The notes below the pieces were generated by a model. The model searched no databases, was not told where the DNA came from, and was given only the letters and a program-made list of their open reading frames with translations. DNA of 64,000 nt. Source: Nocardioidaceae bacterium (GTDB lineage: Bacteria; Actinomycetota; Actinomycetes; Propionibacteriales; Nocardioidaceae). The stretch is from assembly GCA_017744365.1 (NCBI GenBank), contig JAGIBL010000003.1:62001-126000 (forward strand), written 5' to 3'. Below are positions 1-12,741 of this stretch, piece by piece. Position numbers and translations under genes: made by a program. How positions within the stretch are numbered: the stretch's first letter is position 1; every line of letters begins with the position of its first letter.

Positions 1-429
1 GAAGAAGACGTAGAAGAGGAACACGTCGGTGGCCGCGAAGACGCCGATGGACAGGCCCTCCAGGGCCAGCATCCAGGCGAAGAACGCACGCGGCGACCAG
101 CGGCCGGCGTCCCCGTCGTTCCAGGACGCCAGGATCACCACGGGCGCCAGGATCACGGTGAGCATCACCAGGGTCAGCCCGACGCCGTCGACGCCGAGGG
201 CGTAGTGCGCGCCGAAGGACTTGATCCACTCGACGTTCTCGGTGAACTGGGTGCCGCCGTCGGGCGAGTAGTCGATCGCGATCGCGATGCCCAGCGCCAG
301 GGTGAGCAGGCTGACGCCGAAGGCGACCTGCTTGGCCAGCGGCCCCTCCTTGGGCAGGAACATCACCGCCACCGCGCCGACGAGCGGCAGGAACAGCAGC
401 ACGCTGAGCCAGGGGAAGTCGTTGCTCAT
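1..429 (-). CDS. nuoM: NADH-quinone oxidoreductase subunit M (partial)
   Basis: Chain M is one of the antiporter-like membrane subunits (L, M, N) that make up the proton-pumping arm of respiratory complex I. Only the first 143 codons are present; the gene runs off the left edge. The visible part begins [18 protein letters not shown], shows two hydrophobic segments in the first 50 residues and carries the [13 protein letters not shown] stretch typical of chain M. Its ATG overlaps the nuoL stop by 4 bases (ATGA), so translation is probably coupled. nuoN is expected beyond the edge, by analogy with other nuo operons. Confidence 0.93.
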   Translation of the reverse strand, partial: MSNDFPWLSVLLFLPLVGAVAVMFLPKEGPLAKQVAFGVSLLTLALGIAIAIDYSPDGGTQFTENVEWIKSFGAHYALGVDGVGLTLVMLTVILAPVVILASWNDGDAGRWSPRAFFAWMLALEGLSIGVFAATDVFLFYVFF

Positions 430-2363
430 GAGAAGTTCACCGCCAGGAGGGCCAGCAGCACCATCGCGGCGCCGGCGAGCAGGGCCAGGGCATAGGAGCG
501 GACGAAGCCGTTCTGCGCGAGCCGGAACCGCGACGAGATGCCCGCGAACGACGCCGCGGTGCCCTCCACGATCCCGTCCACGAAGCCGCGGTCGAAGACC
601 GCCAGCCCGCGGACGCCGGACCAGCCGGGCTTCACGATCACTTCCTCGTTGAACGCGTCGCCGTACAGCTCGGCACGAGCGGCCCGGGTCACGAAGGAGA
701 CCTTCACCGGCGCCTCGCGCGGCACGTCGCGCTGGCCGACGAAGACCCAGGCGACCAGCACGCCGAGCGCGACCACGAGCAGCGCGATCAAGCTCATCAC
801 CAGCGGGCTCACCGACAGGTGCTCCTCGGCGTGCTCGCCGACCACCGGGGTCAGCCAGTCCACGATCCAGTCGTTGACCAGCAGCAGGCCACCGGCCGCG
901 GAGAGGACCGCGAGGCCGATCAGCGGCCAGGTCATCACGTTCGGCGACTCGTGCGGGTGCACGCCCTTCTCCCAGCGCTTCTTGGTGAAGAAGGTCAGCA
1001 GCATCAGCCGGCTCATGTAGAACGCGGTGACGCCCGCGCCGACCAGCGCGCACAGGCCGACCACGAAGTTGTCCGCGAACGCGGACTCGATGATCTTGTC
1101 CTTGGACCAGAAGCCGGCGAACGGCGGGACGCCGATGATCGCGAGGTAGCCGACCGCGAACGTCGCGAAGGTCAGCGGCATCGCCTTCTGCAGCGCGCCG
1201 TAGTGGCGCATGTTCACGTCGTCGTCCATCCCGTGCATCACCGAGCCGGCGCCGAGGAACATGTTCGCCTTGAAGGCACCGTGGGTGAGCAGGTGGAAGA
1301 TCGCGAACGCGTAGCCTGCCGGGCCGAGACCGGCGGCCAGCACCATGTAGCCGATCTGGCTCATCGTGGAACCGGCGAGCGCCTTCTTGATGTCGTCCTT
1401 GGCGCACCCGATGATCGCGCCCATCAGCAGCGTGATGCAGCCGACCACGATGACCGCGGTGCGGGCGTCCTCGGTGAGGCTGAAGATGAAGTTCGAGCGG
1501 ACGATGAGGTAGACGCCCGCGGTCACCATCGTCGCCGCGTGGATCAGCGCGGAGACCGGGGTCGGGCCCTCCATCGCGTCCAGCAGCCAGGTCTGCAGCG
1601 GGAACTGCGCCGACTTGCCGCAGGCGGCGAGCAGGAGCAGCAGGCCGATCGCGGTGAGGACTCCGTCGCCGGCGTGCTCCGAGGCCGCCGAGACCACCGT
1701 GAACGAGGTGGACCCGAAGGTGACAAAGATCAGCGCGGCGCCCAGGGAGAGGCCGATGTCGCCGACGCGGTTGATGACGAAGGCCTTCTTGGCGGCGGCC
1801 GCCGCGGACGGCTTGTGCTGCCAGAACCCGATCAGCAGGTACGACGCGAGACCCACGCCTTCCCAGCCGAGGAAGACGCCGACGTAGTCGCCGGCCAGGA
1901 CCAGCACCAGCATCGCGGCGACGAAGAGGTTGAGGTAGCCGAAGAACCGGCGCCGCCGCTCGTCGTGGGCCATGTAGCCGACCGAGTAGACGTGGATCAG
2001 CGAGCCGACGCCGGTGATGAGCAGCAGGAAGACGGCCGAGAGCGGGTCGTAGAGCAGGTCGAAGGTGACCTTGTAGCTGCCCGCGGTGAACCAGGTCCAG
2101 GTGTCCTGGGTCAGCTGCCGCTCGCCCGCGTCCTTGCCGAGCAGGTCGAAGAACAGCACCAGGCTCAGCACGAGCGAGCCGATGACGGTCGCGCAGCCGA
2201 GCAGGTGGCCCCACTTGTCGGTGCGGCGGCCGCCGAGGAGCAGCACCGCCGCGCCGAGGGCGGGCAGGCCGATCACCAGCAGGAGCAGCACGCCGAGCGA
2301 GCCGGCGTCGGTGGGGTGCACAGCCGGGACGGCGGCAGCGTCGTGGAGGGGAGTCAGTGACAT
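426..2363 (-). CDS. nuoL: NADH-quinone oxidoreductase subunit L
   Basis: Chain L is the distal antiporter-like subunit of complex I and takes part in proton translocation. The 645-residue product is almost entirely hydrophobic helices, with the conserved core around [20 protein letters not shown] and the lysine-containing segments expected of the Mrp-antiporter family; its length is normal for NuoL. The hydrophilic tail before the last helix is also typical. The ATG lies 10 bases after the nuoK stop, and the 3' end overlaps nuoM by 4 bases, so it belongs to the long nuo transcript. Confidence 0.96.
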   Translation of the reverse strand: MSLTPLHDAAAVPAVHPTDAGSLGVLLLLVIGLPALGAAVLLLGGRRTDKWGHLLGCATVIGSLVLSLVLFFDLLGKDAGERQLTQDTWTWFTAGSYKVTFDLLYDPLSAVFLLLITGVGSLIHVYSVGYMAHDERRRRFFGYLNLFVAAMLVLVLAGDYVGVFLGWEGVGLASYLLIGFWQHKPSAAAAAKKAFVINRVGDIGLSLGAALIFVTFGSTSFTVVSAASEHAGDGVLTAIGLLLLLAACGKSAQFPLQTWLLDAMEGPTPVSALIHAATMVTAGVYLIVRSNFIFSLTEDARTAVIVVGCITLLMGAIIGCAKDDIKKALAGSTMSQIGYMVLAAGLGPAGYAFAIFHLLTHGAFKANMFLGAGSVMHGMDDDVNMRHYGALQKAMPLTFATFAVGYLAIIGVPPFAGFWSKDKIIESAFADNFVVGLCALVGAGVTAFYMSRLMLLTFFTKKRWEKGVHPHESPNVMTWPLIGLAVLSAAGGLLLVNDWIVDWLTPVVGEHAEEHLSVSPLVMSLIALLVVALGVLVAWVFVGQRDVPREAPVKVSFVTRAARAELYGDAFNEEVIVKPGWSGVRGLAVFDRGFVDGIVEGTAASFAGISSRFRLAQNGFVRSYALALLAGAAMVLLALLAVNFS

Positions 2364-2373
2364 GGTCGCTTCC

Positions 2374-2673
2374 TCAGTACTTCAGCAGGCTCGCGTCGTC
2401 GACCGAGGCCGACCGGCGGGTGCGGAAGATGGTCATGATGATCGCGAGCCCGACGACGACCTCGGCGGCGGCGACGACCATCACGAAGAACGCGGCGATC
2501 TGCCCCTCCAGGTTGCCGTTGGCGCGCGAGAAGGTCACCAGGGCCAGGTTGCTCGCGTTGAGCATCAGCTCCACGCACATGAACACCACGATCGCGTTGC
2601 GCCGGGTGAGCACGCCCACGCAGCCGATGGTGAACAGGATCGCGGACAGCACGATGAACGGCGTCACGTCCAT
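2374..2673 (-). CDS. nuoK: NADH-quinone oxidoreductase subunit K
   Basis: Chain K is a small three-helix membrane subunit of complex I (99 residues, the usual size). The sequence has three hydrophobic segments, and the conserved glutamates sit within helices, for example in [14 protein letters not shown]. The start ATG shares one base with the nuoJ stop, and a 10-base gap separates it from nuoL. Function follows from family membership and from its place in an intact nuoA-M order. Confidence 0.95.
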   Translation of the reverse strand: MDVTPFIVLSAILFTIGCVGVLTRRNAIVVFMCVELMLNASNLALVTFSRANGNLEGQIAAFFVMVVAAAEVVVGLAIIMTIFRTRRSASVDDASLLKY

Positions 2674-3419
2674 CAGTCGTCTCCCTCCGTCAGCGCCTTG
2701 ACGTCCTCGGCGAGCTCGGGTGCGGACTTGACCGTGCCGCGGGCGGCGAGAACCCGCGAGATGGACGCCTCCGCGGCGGTCCCGTCGGGCAGCAGCGCCG
2801 GGGTGTCGACCGCGTTGTGCCGGGCGAAGACACCCGGTGGCGGCAGCGGACCGAGGTGCTTGCCGTGCTCGGCGTAGTCGCGCACCCGCTGGGCGGCGAG
2901 CTGGGCCTGGGTCGGCTTCGGGGTGAGTCGCTCCCGGTGCGCCAGCACCATCGCGCCCAGCGCCGCGGTGATGAGCAGCGCCGAGGTGATCTCGAAGGCG
3001 AACACGTACCGGGTGAACAGGATCTTCGCCACCGCGGGGATGTTGCCCTCGCTGTTGGCCTCGTCGAGCCCGAGCGGGGCACCGAAGGAGACCTGGGCGA
3101 CGCCGAGCACCAGGGTGAGCCCGAACACCAGGCCGACCAGGATCGAGGCGGCCCGGTGACCGCGGATCGTCTCCACGATCGAGTCCGACGCATCCACGCC
3201 GACGAGCATGATGACGAAGAGGAAGAGCATCAGGATCGCGCCGGTGTAGACGATGATCTGCACCGCGAACAGGAACGGGGCGTCCTGGACGGCGTAGAGC
3301 ACCGCCAGCGAGATCATCACCACGGCGAGCAGCAGCGCGGCGTGCACCGCCTTGCGCGCGAAGAGCAGCCCGAGCGCGGCGGCGACCATCACCGGAGCGA
3401 GGATCCAGAACGCGACCAT
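2673..3419 (-). CDS. nuoJ: NADH-quinone oxidoreductase subunit J
   Basis: Chain J is a five-helix membrane subunit of complex I. The chosen ATG ([20 protein letters not shown]) gives 248 residues: about 165 residues of membrane helices, including the [15 protein letters not shown] segment typical of NuoJ, and then a hydrophilic tail of about 80 residues, longer than in enterobacteria and common in actinobacteria. The frame is open further upstream, but that part overlaps nuoI and is not NuoJ-like. The stop of nuoI and this start share one base (TGATG). Confidence 0.95.
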   Translation of the reverse strand: MVAFWILAPVMVAAALGLLFARKAVHAALLLAVVMISLAVLYAVQDAPFLFAVQIIVYTGAILMLFLFVIMLVGVDASDSIVETIRGHRAASILVGLVFGLTLVLGVAQVSFGAPLGLDEANSEGNIPAVAKILFTRYVFAFEITSALLITAALGAMVLAHRERLTPKPTQAQLAAQRVRDYAEHGKHLGPLPPPGVFARHNAVDTPALLPDGTAAEASISRVLAARGTVKSAPELAEDVKALTEGDD

Positions 3420-3970
3420 CAGGCGTCCCCTCCCTCGGCGGGCTTGCGCAGGTTGCCGCGGTAGTAGTCGCCCTCGTCGTTGCCCAGCCGCATCGGGTGC
3501 GGCGGCTGCTCCATCCCGGGCAGCAGCGGCGCCAGCAGGTCGGACTTCTCGTAGATCAGGCTCTCCCGTGAGGAGTCGGCCAGCTCGTACTCGTTCGTCA
3601 TCGTCAGCGCGCGCGTCGGGCAGGCCTCGATGCAGAGCCCGCACAGGATGCAGCGCAGGTAGTTGATCTGGTAGACGCGGCCGTAGCGCTCACCGGGCGA
3701 GTACCGCTCGTCCTCGGTGTTGGAGTCACCCTCGACGTAGATCGCGTCCGCCGGGCAGGCCCAGGCGCACAGCTCGCAGCCGACGCACTTCTCCAGGCCG
3801 TCCGGCCAGCGGTTGAGCTGGTGCCGGCCGTGGAACCGCGGCGCGGTGGGGTTCTTCTCGAACGGGTACTGCTCGGTGACGACCTTGCGGAACATCGTCC
3901 GGAAGGTCACCCCGAACCCGGCGACCGGGTCCCAGAGCTGTTCCTTGAGCTGGTCGGTGAACGAAGCCAT
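3419..3970 (-). CDS. nuoI: NADH-quinone oxidoreductase subunit I (2x 4Fe-4S)
   Basis: Chain I is the peripheral-arm ferredoxin-like subunit that carries clusters N6a and N6b and passes electrons towards NuoB. The 183-residue product contains two CxxCxxCxxxCP motifs, with cysteines at about 62, 65, 68, 72 and 107, 110, 113, 117. The start ([13 protein letters not shown]) lies at the nuoH stop with a one-base overlap. An in-frame upstream extension exists but runs through nuoH and is rejected. Confidence 0.96.
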   Translation of the reverse strand: MASFTDQLKEQLWDPVAGFGVTFRTMFRKVVTEQYPFEKNPTAPRFHGRHQLNRWPDGLEKCVGCELCAWACPADAIYVEGDSNTEDERYSPGERYGRVYQINYLRCILCGLCIEACPTRALTMTNEYELADSSRESLIYEKSDLLAPLLPGMEQPPHPMRLGNDEGDYYRGNLRKPAEGGDA

Positions 3971-5241
3971 CAGCGGGTTCCTCCGGGACCGGTGGTCGGG
4001 ACGGCGGTGGGCATCGGCGGGACCGGGTAGCCACCGGCGAAGGCGTCGAACGGGGCGTCCACGTCGGTCTCCTCGACCTCCGGCTCCTTCTCCTTGACGA
4101 AGAGCAGCACGATGGTGAGCGCGAGCAGGACGCCGCAGGCGACGTACAGCCAGGTGCGGTCGAAGCCGCCGTTGAGGTTCACCGTGCGGATCGCCGCGAC
4201 CGCGACCGTCCACAGCAGCGAGATCGGGATGAGCACCTTCCAGCCGAACGCCATGAACTGGTCGTAGCGCAGCCGCGGCAGCGTGCCGCGCAGCCAGATG
4301 AAGATGAAGATGAAGAACAGCACCTTGCCCATGAACCAGAGGAAGGGCCAGTAGCCGCTGTTCGCGCCCTCCCAGACGTTGTCGATCCAGAACGGCGCGT
4401 GCCAGCCGCCGAGGAACAGCGTGGTCGCCAGCGCGGAGACGGTCGCCATGTTGATGTACTCGGCGAGGAAGAACAGCGCGAACTTCAGCGAGCTGTACTC
4501 GGTGTGGAAGCCACCGACGAGCTCGCCCTCGGCCTCGGGCAGGTCGAACGGCGCCCGGTTGGTCTCACCGATCATCGAGATCACGTAGATGACGAACGAG
4601 GGCGCCAGCGTCAGGCCGTACCAGACCTTGTCCTGGGCATCGACGATCTGCGAGGTCGACATCGACCCGGCGTACAGGAAGACCGCGACCAGGGCGAGCC
4701 CCATCGAGACCTCGTAGGAGATCATCTGCGCGCTCGAGCGCAGGCCGCCGAGCAGCGAGTACGTCGAGCCCGACGACCAGCCGCCGAGCACGATGCCGTA
4801 GATGCCGATGCTGGCGATGGCCATCACGAACAGCACCGCGACCGGCATGTCGGTCAACTGCAGCGGCGTCCGGTGCCCGAAGAAGCTGACCTCCGGGCCG
4901 AACGGGATCACCGAGAAGGTCAGGAACGCGGGGATCGCGGCCAGCACGGGGGCCAGCAGGAAGACGACCTTGTCGGCCGCCTTGGGGATGATGTCCTCCT
5001 TGAGCGCGAGCTTCACGCCGTCGGCGAGGCTCTGCAGCAGGCCGAAGGGGCCGTTCACGTTCGGGCCGATCCGGTGCTGCATCCGCGCCACCACCCGGCG
5101 CTCCCACCAGATGTTGAACAGGGTGAGCAGCACCAGGATCAGGAAGATGAAGACCGACTTGAGGATGACCACCCACACCGGGTCGTGGCCGAAGCTCTCC
5201 AGCCCCTTCGCGGTGTCCAGCGCGGCGAACAGCGGGCTCAT
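3970..5241 (-). CDS. nuoH: NADH-quinone oxidoreductase subunit H
   Basis: Chain H is the membrane subunit that forms the quinone-access chamber of complex I. The 423-residue product has about eight or nine helices and the diagnostic loops [19 protein letters not shown] and [22 protein letters not shown]-terminal extension of about 50 residues rich in Pro, Glu and Asp follows the last helix, as in other actinobacterial NuoH. The ATG overlaps the nuoG stop by 4 bases. The quinone here is presumably menaquinone, whose biosynthetic genes lie elsewhere in the window. Confidence 0.96.
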   Translation of the reverse strand: MSPLFAALDTAKGLESFGHDPVWVVILKSVFIFLILVLLTLFNIWWERRVVARMQHRIGPNVNGPFGLLQSLADGVKLALKEDIIPKAADKVVFLLAPVLAAIPAFLTFSVIPFGPEVSFFGHRTPLQLTDMPVAVLFVMAIASIGIYGIVLGGWSSGSTYSLLGGLRSSAQMISYEVSMGLALVAVFLYAGSMSTSQIVDAQDKVWYGLTLAPSFVIYVISMIGETNRAPFDLPEAEGELVGGFHTEYSSLKFALFFLAEYINMATVSALATTLFLGGWHAPFWIDNVWEGANSGYWPFLWFMGKVLFFIFIFIWLRGTLPRLRYDQFMAFGWKVLIPISLLWTVAVAAIRTVNLNGGFDRTWLYVACGVLLALTIVLLFVKEKEPEVEETDVDAPFDAFAGGYPVPPMPTAVPTTGPGGTR

Positions 5242-7642
5242 CGGACGCCTCCCTCGATGGTGACGGTGCTCCCGGCAGGTCCGACCAGGTGCCGTACCGA
5301 GACCGCCCGCGAGCTGGCCGGCGCCCAGACGGTGCCCTCGGCGAGGTCGCCGACGTAGACCGGCAGCGTTGCCGAGCCGAGCGGTCCGGTCAGCGTGACG
5401 ATCGCCCCTTCTTCGACCCCGAGGGAGTCGAAGGTGGCCTGGCCGACCAGCAGCACCGGCGGTCGCGCGGTGGCACGGTAGAAGTCGTCGCCGTCCTGGA
5501 GCCGGCCGTCGTCGACCAGCTGCTTCCAGGAGGAGAGCACGAGGCCTGCCGGAGCCGGTTCCGCCGGTACGTCGGGCGCAGCGGGACGCGCACCCTCCCA
5601 CGGCCCCACCTGCGCCATCTCGGCGGCGGCCTGCTCGGGCGTGCGGACGCCGATCGGGCGGCCGCGCTCCTCGGCGATCCCGGCAAGGACCCGGACGTCG
5701 GGCAGCGCGTTCGGCACGTCGAGCACCTTCTCGAAGGACCGGACCCGGCCCTCCCAGCTGACGAACGAGCCGGACTTCTCCACCGGCGGCGCGACCGGCA
5801 GCACCACGTCGGCGTGCTCGGTGAAGACCGACTCACGGACCTCCAGGGCCACCACGAACGCCTTCTTCAGCGTCTTCTTCAGGGCCTTCTTGCCGATCGC
5901 CAGGTCGGCGGGGTCGACACCGCCCACGACCAGCGCCTCCAGGTCGCCGGCCTCGAGCGCGGCGACGATGCCGGCCGCGTCCAGGCCCTCGCTGTCCGGG
6001 ACCGACTCGACGCCCCAGGCCGCGGCCAGGTCGACGCGCGCACCCGCGTCGGCGACCGGGCGGCCGCCGGGCAGCAGCGTGGGCAGCAGGCCGGTCTCGA
6101 CGGCACCGCGGTCACCGGCGCGACGCGGCACCCAGGCCAGCTTGGCGCCGGTGGTGGCGGCCAGCCGGACGGCGGCACTCAGCGCCCCAGGAACGGTCGC
6201 GAGCCGCTCGCCGACCAGGATCACGCCGCCGCCGTCGAGGGCGACCTCCCCGTTCTCGGCGACCGCGGCGAGCGCGCGGGCCTCGTCGCCGGGACGGGTC
6301 GGCAGCAGCGTGCCGCCCATCTTGCGCAGGCCGCGCGTGGTGTGCGAGCCGATCGCGAAGACCCGGGTCCGGTGAGCGCGGTGCGCCTTGCGCAGCCGCA
6401 GGAAGATCGCGCCGGCCTCGTCCTCGGGCTCGAGCCCGGCGAGCACCACCGTGCGCGCGGCCTCGAGGTCGCCGTACGTGACGCCGCCGTGGCCAGGCGC
6501 GGTCAGGGCGACCGTCGAGGCCAGGAACGCGGCCTCCTCGGCCCCGTTGTCGGCACCGAGCGGGCGCGAGCGGAAGTCGATGTTGTTCGTCCGCACGGTC
6601 ACCCGGGCGAACTTGCTCCAGGCGTAGGCGTCCTCGGCGGTGAGCCGGCCGCCGGGCAGCAGGCCGACCTTGCGCTTGGCCTTCTTGAGCCCGCGCGCCG
6701 CGACCGCGAACGCCTCGGGCCAGGAGGCCGCGCGGAGCTCACCGGACTCCTCGTCACGGACCAGCGGGTGGGTGAGCCGGTCGTCCTGGCGGGACCACGC
6801 GAAGCCGAAGCGGTCCTTGTCGGTGATCCACTCCTCGTTGACCTCGGGGTCGTTGCCGGCCAGCCGGCGCATCACCTTGCCGCGACGGTGGTCGATGCGG
6901 ATCGCGGAGCCCGACGCGTCGTGCTCGGTGATCGACGGGGTGGAGACCAGGTCGAAGGGCCGCGAGCGGAACCGGTACGCCGCCGAGGTGAGCGCGCCGA
7001 CCGGGCAGATCTGGATGGTGTTGCCGGAGAAGTAGGAGAGGAACTCCGCTCCCTCGGCGATGCCGATCTGCTGCTGTGCGCCGCGCTCGACCAGCGCGAT
7101 GAACGGGTCGCCGGCGACCTCGTCGGCGAAGCGGGTGCAGCGCTGGCAGACGATGCAGCGCTCGCGGTCCAGCAGGATCTGCGGGGAGAGGTTGATCGGC
7201 TTCGGGAAGACCCGCTTGGCCTCCTCGAACCGGGTCTCGCCGCGGCCGTTGCTCATCGCCTGGTTCTGCAGCGGGCACTCGCCGCCCTTGTCGCAGACCG
7301 GGCAGTCCAGCGGGTGGTTGATGAGCAGGAACTCCATGACGCCCTGCTGCGCCTTGTCCGCCACCGGGCTGGTCGCCTGGGTGTTGACCACCATGCCCTC
7401 GGCGACCGGCAGCGTGCAGGAGGCCTGCGGCTTGGGGAAGCCACGGCCGTTGCCCGCGTCGGGGATGTCGACCAGGCACTGGCGGCAGGCGCCCACCGGG
7501 TCGAGCAGCGGGTGGTCGCAGAACCGCGGGATCTGGATGCCGATCTCCTCGGCGGCGCGGATGACCAGGGTGCCCGCCGGGACGCTGACCTCGATGCCGT
7601 CGATGGTCAGGGTGACGAGGTCGCTCTTCACGATCTCCTGGG

Positions 7643-7646
<4 letters not shown>
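5238..7646 (-). CDS. nuoG: NADH-quinone oxidoreductase subunit G
   Basis: Chain G is the large iron-sulfur subunit of the NADH-dehydrogenase module (802 residues). In order it has an N-terminal 2Fe-2S ferredoxin domain with cysteines in CDHPLL and GACRQC, a histidine/cysteine-ligated 4Fe-4S segment around [14 protein letters not shown], a further 4Fe-4S segment ([11 protein letters not shown], with a later cysteine at QICPVGAL), and a degenerate molybdopterin-oxidoreductase domain with a C-terminal beta-barrel part. The start overlaps the nuoF stop by 4 bases. Confidence 0.95.
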
Positions 7647-8949
<1,303 letters not shown>

Positions 8950-8953
<4 letters not shown>

Positions 8954-9588
8954 GCTTCCGGCGCCTTCCAGTCGTTCTCGCGGGCGATCGCCAGCCCGAC
9001 CAGCGAGGCCGGTCCGGCCGACGGGCCCTCGTCGGCGAGGTCGTCGGGGAAGCCGGCGAGCACGCGCTCGGCCTCGCGCCAGGTGACCAGCTTGGGCCCG
9101 CGGGTGGAGTGGCGCTCCTTGCCGGCGCGCAGGTCGTCGACCAGCTCGACCGCCGACTCCGGCGTCTGGTTGTCCATGAACTCCCAGTTGACCATCATCA
9201 CCGGCGCGTAGTCGCAGGCCGCGTTGCACTCGACGTGCTCGAGCGTGATCTTGCCGTCTTCCGTCGTCTCGTCGTTGCCGACGTCGAGGTGGTCCTTGAG
9301 CCGCTGGAAGATCAGGTCGCCGCCCATCACCGCGCACAGCGTGTTGGTGCAGACGCCGACGTGGTAGTCGCCGACCGCGCGCCGCTTGTACATCGTGTAG
9401 AAGGTGGCCACGCCGCTGACCTCGGCCTCGGAGATCTCCAGGATCTCCGCGCAGACACGGATGCCGTCCGCGGTGATCCGGCCCTCGGCGCTCTGCACCA
9501 GGTGCAGCATCGGCAGCAGGCCGGACCGCTTGTGCGGATACCGCGCCGCGATCTCCGCGAGCTCGGACCGAGTCTTCTCGTCGATCAC
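8950..9588 (-). CDS. nuoE: NADH-quinone oxidoreductase subunit E (2Fe-2S)
   Basis: Chain E is the thioredoxin-fold 2Fe-2S subunit (cluster N1a) of the NADH module. With the GTG start at 9588 (GTGA overlap with the nuoD stop) the product has 212 residues. The four cluster cysteines fall at about 80, 85, 121 and 125 (GVCTNTLC and [10 protein letters not shown]). A hydrophilic tail of about 50 residues follows the fold. Confidence 0.95.
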
Positions 9589-10922
9589 CGGTCGACGCCT
9601 CCCATCACGGGATCGATGGACGCGATCGCGACGATGACGTCGGCCACCTGGCCGCCTTCGCTCATCACCGAGGTCGCCTGCAGGTTGGTGAAGGACGGGT
9701 CGCGGAAGTGCGCCCGGAACGGCTTGGTACCACCGTCGGAGACCACGTGCGCGCCCAGCTCGCCGCGTGGCGACTCGACCGGCACGTAGGCCTGGCCGGC
9801 CGGGACCCGAAAGCCCTCGGTGACCAGCTTGAAGTGGTGGATCAGCGCTTCCATGGACTCGCCCATGATGTGCTTGATGTGGTCCAGGCTGTTGCCCATG
9901 CCGTCGCTGCCGATGGCCAGCTGGCTCGGCCAGGCGATCTTCTTGTCGCCGACCATCACCGGGGCACCCTCGAGGCCGGCGAGCCGCTCGACGCACTGCT
10001 CGACGATCTTCAGCGACTCCCACATCTCCGCCAGGCGGACCCGGAAGCGGCCGTAGGCGTCGGCGGTGTCCCAGGTGCAGACGTCGAACTCGTAGTCCTC
10101 GTAGCCGCTGTAGGGCTGGGCCTTGCGCAGGTCCCACGGGTAGCCCGTCGAGCGCAGCACCGGCCCGGACATGCCGAGCGCCAGGCAGCCTGCGAGGTCG
10201 AGGTGGCCGACGTCGACGAGCCGGGCCTTGAAGATCGGGTTGGCGTTGCACAGGTCGGCGTACTCGGGCAGCCGCTTCTTCATCAGCGCCACGAAGTCGC
10301 GGATCTCGTCCAGGGCGCCGGCCGGCAGGTCCTGGGCGACGCCGCCCGGACGGATGAACGCGTGGTTCATCCGGAGGCCGGTGATGAGCTCGAAGAGGTC
10401 CAGCACCAGCTCGCGCTCGCGGAAGCCGATGGTCATCACGGTCAGCGCGCCGATCTCCATGCCGCCGGTGGCGATGCAGACCAGGTGGCTGGAGATGCGG
10501 TTCAGCTCCATGAGCAGGACCCGCATGACCTGGGCCTTCTCGGGGATCTGGTCCTCGATGTCGAGCAGCCGCTCGACGCCGAGCACGTAGGTGGCCTCGT
10601 TGTAGAACGGCGAGAGGTAGTCCATCCGGGTGCAGAACGTGACGCCCTGCGTCCAGGAGCGGAACTCCATGTTCTTCTCGATGCCGGTGTGCAGGTAGCC
10701 GATGCCGCAGCGGGCCTCGGTGACCGTCTCGCCCTCGAGCTCGAGGATCAGCCGGAGCACGCCGTGCGTGGACGGGTGCTGCGGGCCCATGTTGACCACG
10801 ACCTTGTCGTCGTGATCCTCGGCGATGCCGGTGACGACGGAGTCCCAGTCCTGGCCGGTGACGGTGTAGACCTTGCCCTGCGTGGTCTCGGACTCGGTCG
10901 CGGCGTACGGATCAGCAGTCAT
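9585..10922 (-). CDS. nuoD: NADH-quinone oxidoreductase subunit D
   Basis: Chain D is the 49-kDa-type subunit that, with NuoB, forms the quinone-reduction site. The 445-residue product contains the conserved [15 protein letters not shown] loop with the quinone-site histidines, the [11 protein letters not shown] segment and the C-terminal PRGELG motif. It starts at [12 protein letters not shown]; that ATG shares one base with the nuoC stop. The longer open frame upstream lies within nuoC and is rejected. Confidence 0.96.
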   Translation of the reverse strand: MTADPYAATESETTQGKVYTVTGQDWDSVVTGIAEDHDDKVVVNMGPQHPSTHGVLRLILELEGETVTEARCGIGYLHTGIEKNMEFRSWTQGVTFCTRMDYLSPFYNEATYVLGVERLLDIEDQIPEKAQVMRVLLMELNRISSHLVCIATGGMEIGALTVMTIGFRERELVLDLFELITGLRMNHAFIRPGGVAQDLPAGALDEIRDFVALMKKRLPEYADLCNANPIFKARLVDVGHLDLAGCLALGMSGPVLRSTGYPWDLRKAQPYSGYEDYEFDVCTWDTADAYGRFRVRLAEMWESLKIVEQCVERLAGLEGAPVMVGDKKIAWPSQLAIGSDGMGNSLDHIKHIMGESMEALIHHFKLVTEGFRVPAGQAYVPVESPRGELGAHVVSDGGTKPFRAHFRDPSFTNLQATSVMSEGGQVADVIVAIASIDPVMGGVDR

Positions 10923-11644
10923 CAGTTGTAGCTCCTCCGCTGGTCGGGCGGGGGCACCGTCCCGCCCTTGTACTCCACCGGGATGCCTCCCAGCGGGTAG
11001 TCCTTCCTTTGCGGGTGGCCCGGCCAGTCGTCGGGCATCTGGATCCGGGTCAGCGCCGGGTGGCCGTCGAAGACGATCCCGAAGAAGTCGAAGGTCTCGC
11101 GCTCGTGCCAGTCCGCGGTCGGGTACGTCGCGCACACCGAGGGGATGTGCGGGTCGCTGTCGGGCGCGGTGACCTCGAGCCGGATCCGGCGGTTGTGGGT
11201 CATCGAGAGCAGGTGGTAGACGGCGTGCAGCTCGCGGCCGGCGTCGCCCGGGTAGTGCACTCCGCTGACGCTCGAGCAGAACTCGAAGCGGAGCTTCTCG
11301 TCGTCGCGGAGCAGCCTGACCATCGCGACCAGGTCCTCGCGCCGTACGAAGAAGGTGATCTCGCCGCGGTGCACGACGACCTTCTCCACGGCCGTGTCGA
11401 TGCCGGCCTCCTGCGAGGCGGCCGCGAGGGCGGTGGCCACGTCGTCCATCCAGCCGCCGTCGTCGTACGGCGGGGTACTGGCGCCGGGGAGCTCGACGTT
11501 GCGGACCAGGCCGCCGTACCCGGAGGTGTCGCCGGTGCCCTGGACGCCGAACATGCCGTGCTTCTGGCCGATGACCTCGGTGGGGACCTGCTCCTCGGTG
11601 GCAGCCTTGACCACGTCGTGGCTGGGGTCCTGCGTCTCGCTCAT
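10922..11644 (-). CDS. nuoC: NADH-quinone oxidoreductase subunit C
   Basis: Chain C is the 30-kDa-type subunit of the complex I connecting module. The 240-residue product has an actinobacterial-type N-terminal extension of about 60 residues and then the conserved core ending in the signature [17 protein letters not shown] and the C-terminal [15 protein letters not shown]. The start [10 protein letters not shown] overlaps the nuoB stop by 4 bases. Confidence 0.95.
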   Translation of the reverse strand: MSETQDPSHDVVKAATEEQVPTEVIGQKHGMFGVQGTGDTSGYGGLVRNVELPGASTPPYDDGGWMDDVATALAAASQEAGIDTAVEKVVVHRGEITFFVRREDLVAMVRLLRDDEKLRFEFCSSVSGVHYPGDAGRELHAVYHLLSMTHNRRIRLEVTAPDSDPHIPSVCATYPTADWHERETFDFFGIVFDGHPALTRIQMPDDWPGHPQRKDYPLGGIPVEYKGGTVPPPDQRRSYN

Positions 11645-12195
11645 CGCAGGAGTCCCTTCATCTGGCTGGTCGGCAGTGCCTTGAGCGCGGACTCCTCGTT
11701 GGCCTCGATCTCGGCCAGCCGGTTCGCGCCGAGCTTGGTGCCCTGGACCTGCTCGTGCAGCTTGAGGATCGCGTCGATGAGCATCTCCGGGCGCGGCGGG
11801 CAGCCGGGCAGGTACATGTCGACGGGGACGACGTGGTCGACCCCCTGGACGATCGCGTAGTTGTTGAACATGCCGCCGCTGCTGGCGCACACGCCCATCG
11901 CCAGCACCCACTTCGGGTCGGGCATCTGGTCGTAGATCTGGCGCAGCACCGGGGCCATCTTCTGGCTGACCCGGCCGGCCACGATCATCAGGTCGGCCTG
12001 GCGCGGGCTGGCCCGGAAGACCTCCATGCCGAACCGGGCGAGGTCGTACTTGGGACCGCCGGTGGTCATCATCTCGATGGCGCAGCAGGCCAGGCCGAAC
12101 GTCGCCGGCCAGAACGACGCCTTGCGCATGTAGCCCGCGACCCCCTCGACGGTGGTCAGCAGGACGCCGGACGGAAGCTTCTCTTCGATACCCAT
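11641..12195 (-). CDS. nuoB: NADH-quinone oxidoreductase subunit B (cluster N2)
   Basis: Chain B carries the terminal 4Fe-4S cluster N2, which hands electrons to quinone. The 184-residue product shows the tandem cysteines in [11 protein letters not shown] (about 37 and 38) and the other ligands in MGVCASSGG (about 103) and LPGCPPRPE (about 132). The ATG at 12195 ([10 protein letters not shown]) lies one base after the nuoA stop. A longer upstream frame overlaps nuoA and is not supported. Confidence 0.97.
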   Translation of the reverse strand: MGIEEKLPSGVLLTTVEGVAGYMRKASFWPATFGLACCAIEMMTTGGPKYDLARFGMEVFRASPRQADLMIVAGRVSQKMAPVLRQIYDQMPDPKWVLAMGVCASSGGMFNNYAIVQGVDHVVPVDMYLPGCPPRPEMLIDAILKLHEQVQGTKLGANRLAEIEANEESALKALPTSQMKGLLR

Positions 12196-12196
12196 G

Positions 12197-12556
12197 TCAG
12201 TCCCAGTCCAGGCCGCCGCGTCGCCAGACGTAGATGTAGGCGACGAAGACGGGAACGATGAACAGCACCATCTCCACCAGCGCGAAGGTGCCCATCCGGT
12301 CGAAGGACACCGCCAGCGGGTAGAGGAAGACGATCTCGATGTCGAAGACGATGAAGAGCATCGCGGTGATGTAGTAGCGGATCGGGAACCGCCCACCGCC
12401 GACGGGCTGCGGCGTGGGCTCGATGCCGCACTCGTAGGAGTCGAGCTTGGCCCGGTTGTACCGCTTCGGGCCGACCAGCGCGCTCATGATGACCGAGAAA
12501 ATGGCGAACCCGGACGCCAGGATCAGGAGCGCCAGAACCGGTGTGTAGAGCTCCAT
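12197..12556 (-). CDS. nuoA: NADH-quinone oxidoreductase subunit A
   Basis: Chain A is a three-helix membrane subunit and the first gene of the nuo operon (119 residues). It carries the loop YECGIEP followed by [21 protein letters not shown] in the second helix, both typical of NuoA. A purine-rich ribosome-binding site (AGGTGAGGA) precedes the ATG. The upstream region holds a Rex-type operator, so expression of the whole nuo operon is probably governed by the NADH/NAD ratio. Confidence 0.95.
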   Translation of the reverse strand: MELYTPVLALLILASGFAIFSVIMSALVGPKRYNRAKLDSYECGIEPTPQPVGGGRFPIRYYITAMLFIVFDIEIVFLYPLAVSFDRMGTFALVEMVLFIVPVFVAYIYVWRRGGLDWD

Positions 12557-12597
12557 TCCTCACCTTCCACCGCGAAGCACAGGGCTTGTTTGTGCCC

Positions 12598-12615
12598 TTG
12601 TGAACATCTTCACGA
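12598..12615 (-). promoter_or_regulatory. Rex-type operator upstream of nuoA
   Basis: The sequence TTGTGAACATCTTCACGA matches the Rex operator consensus TTGTGAA-N4-TTCACAA with one mismatch in the right half. It overlaps a second inverted repeat, TCACGA-AC-TCGTGA (12610-12623). A -10-like TATGCT lies at 12636-12631 on the minus strand, so the site would sit just downstream of the start point, 40-60 bases before nuoA. A rex gene is present at 60838-61500. In Streptomyces coelicolor Rex is known to control nuo. Binding here is inferred from the sequence. Confidence 0.7.
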
Positions 12616-12708
12616 ACTCGTGACCTACGCAGCATAGAGGCGTGCATCACAGAGCGCGACTCTGGGGTCACGGGAACCGAATTCCGCTTCTGACCTGCGG
12701 ATTTAGCG

Positions 12709-12719
12709 AACGGATTTGT
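12709..12719. repeat. 11-base direct repeat, nuo side of low-GC block
   Basis: AACGGATTTGT occurs here and again at 14938-14948. The two copies bracket the two-gene block at 12742-14827, whose base composition is visibly poorer in G+C than its neighbours. The pair could be a target-site duplication or an attachment-site remnant. An 11-base match could also arise by chance, at a rate I judge low but not negligible. Confidence 0.4.
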
Positions 12720-12741
12720 TGTCTAAATAGCCTGAAGTCGC

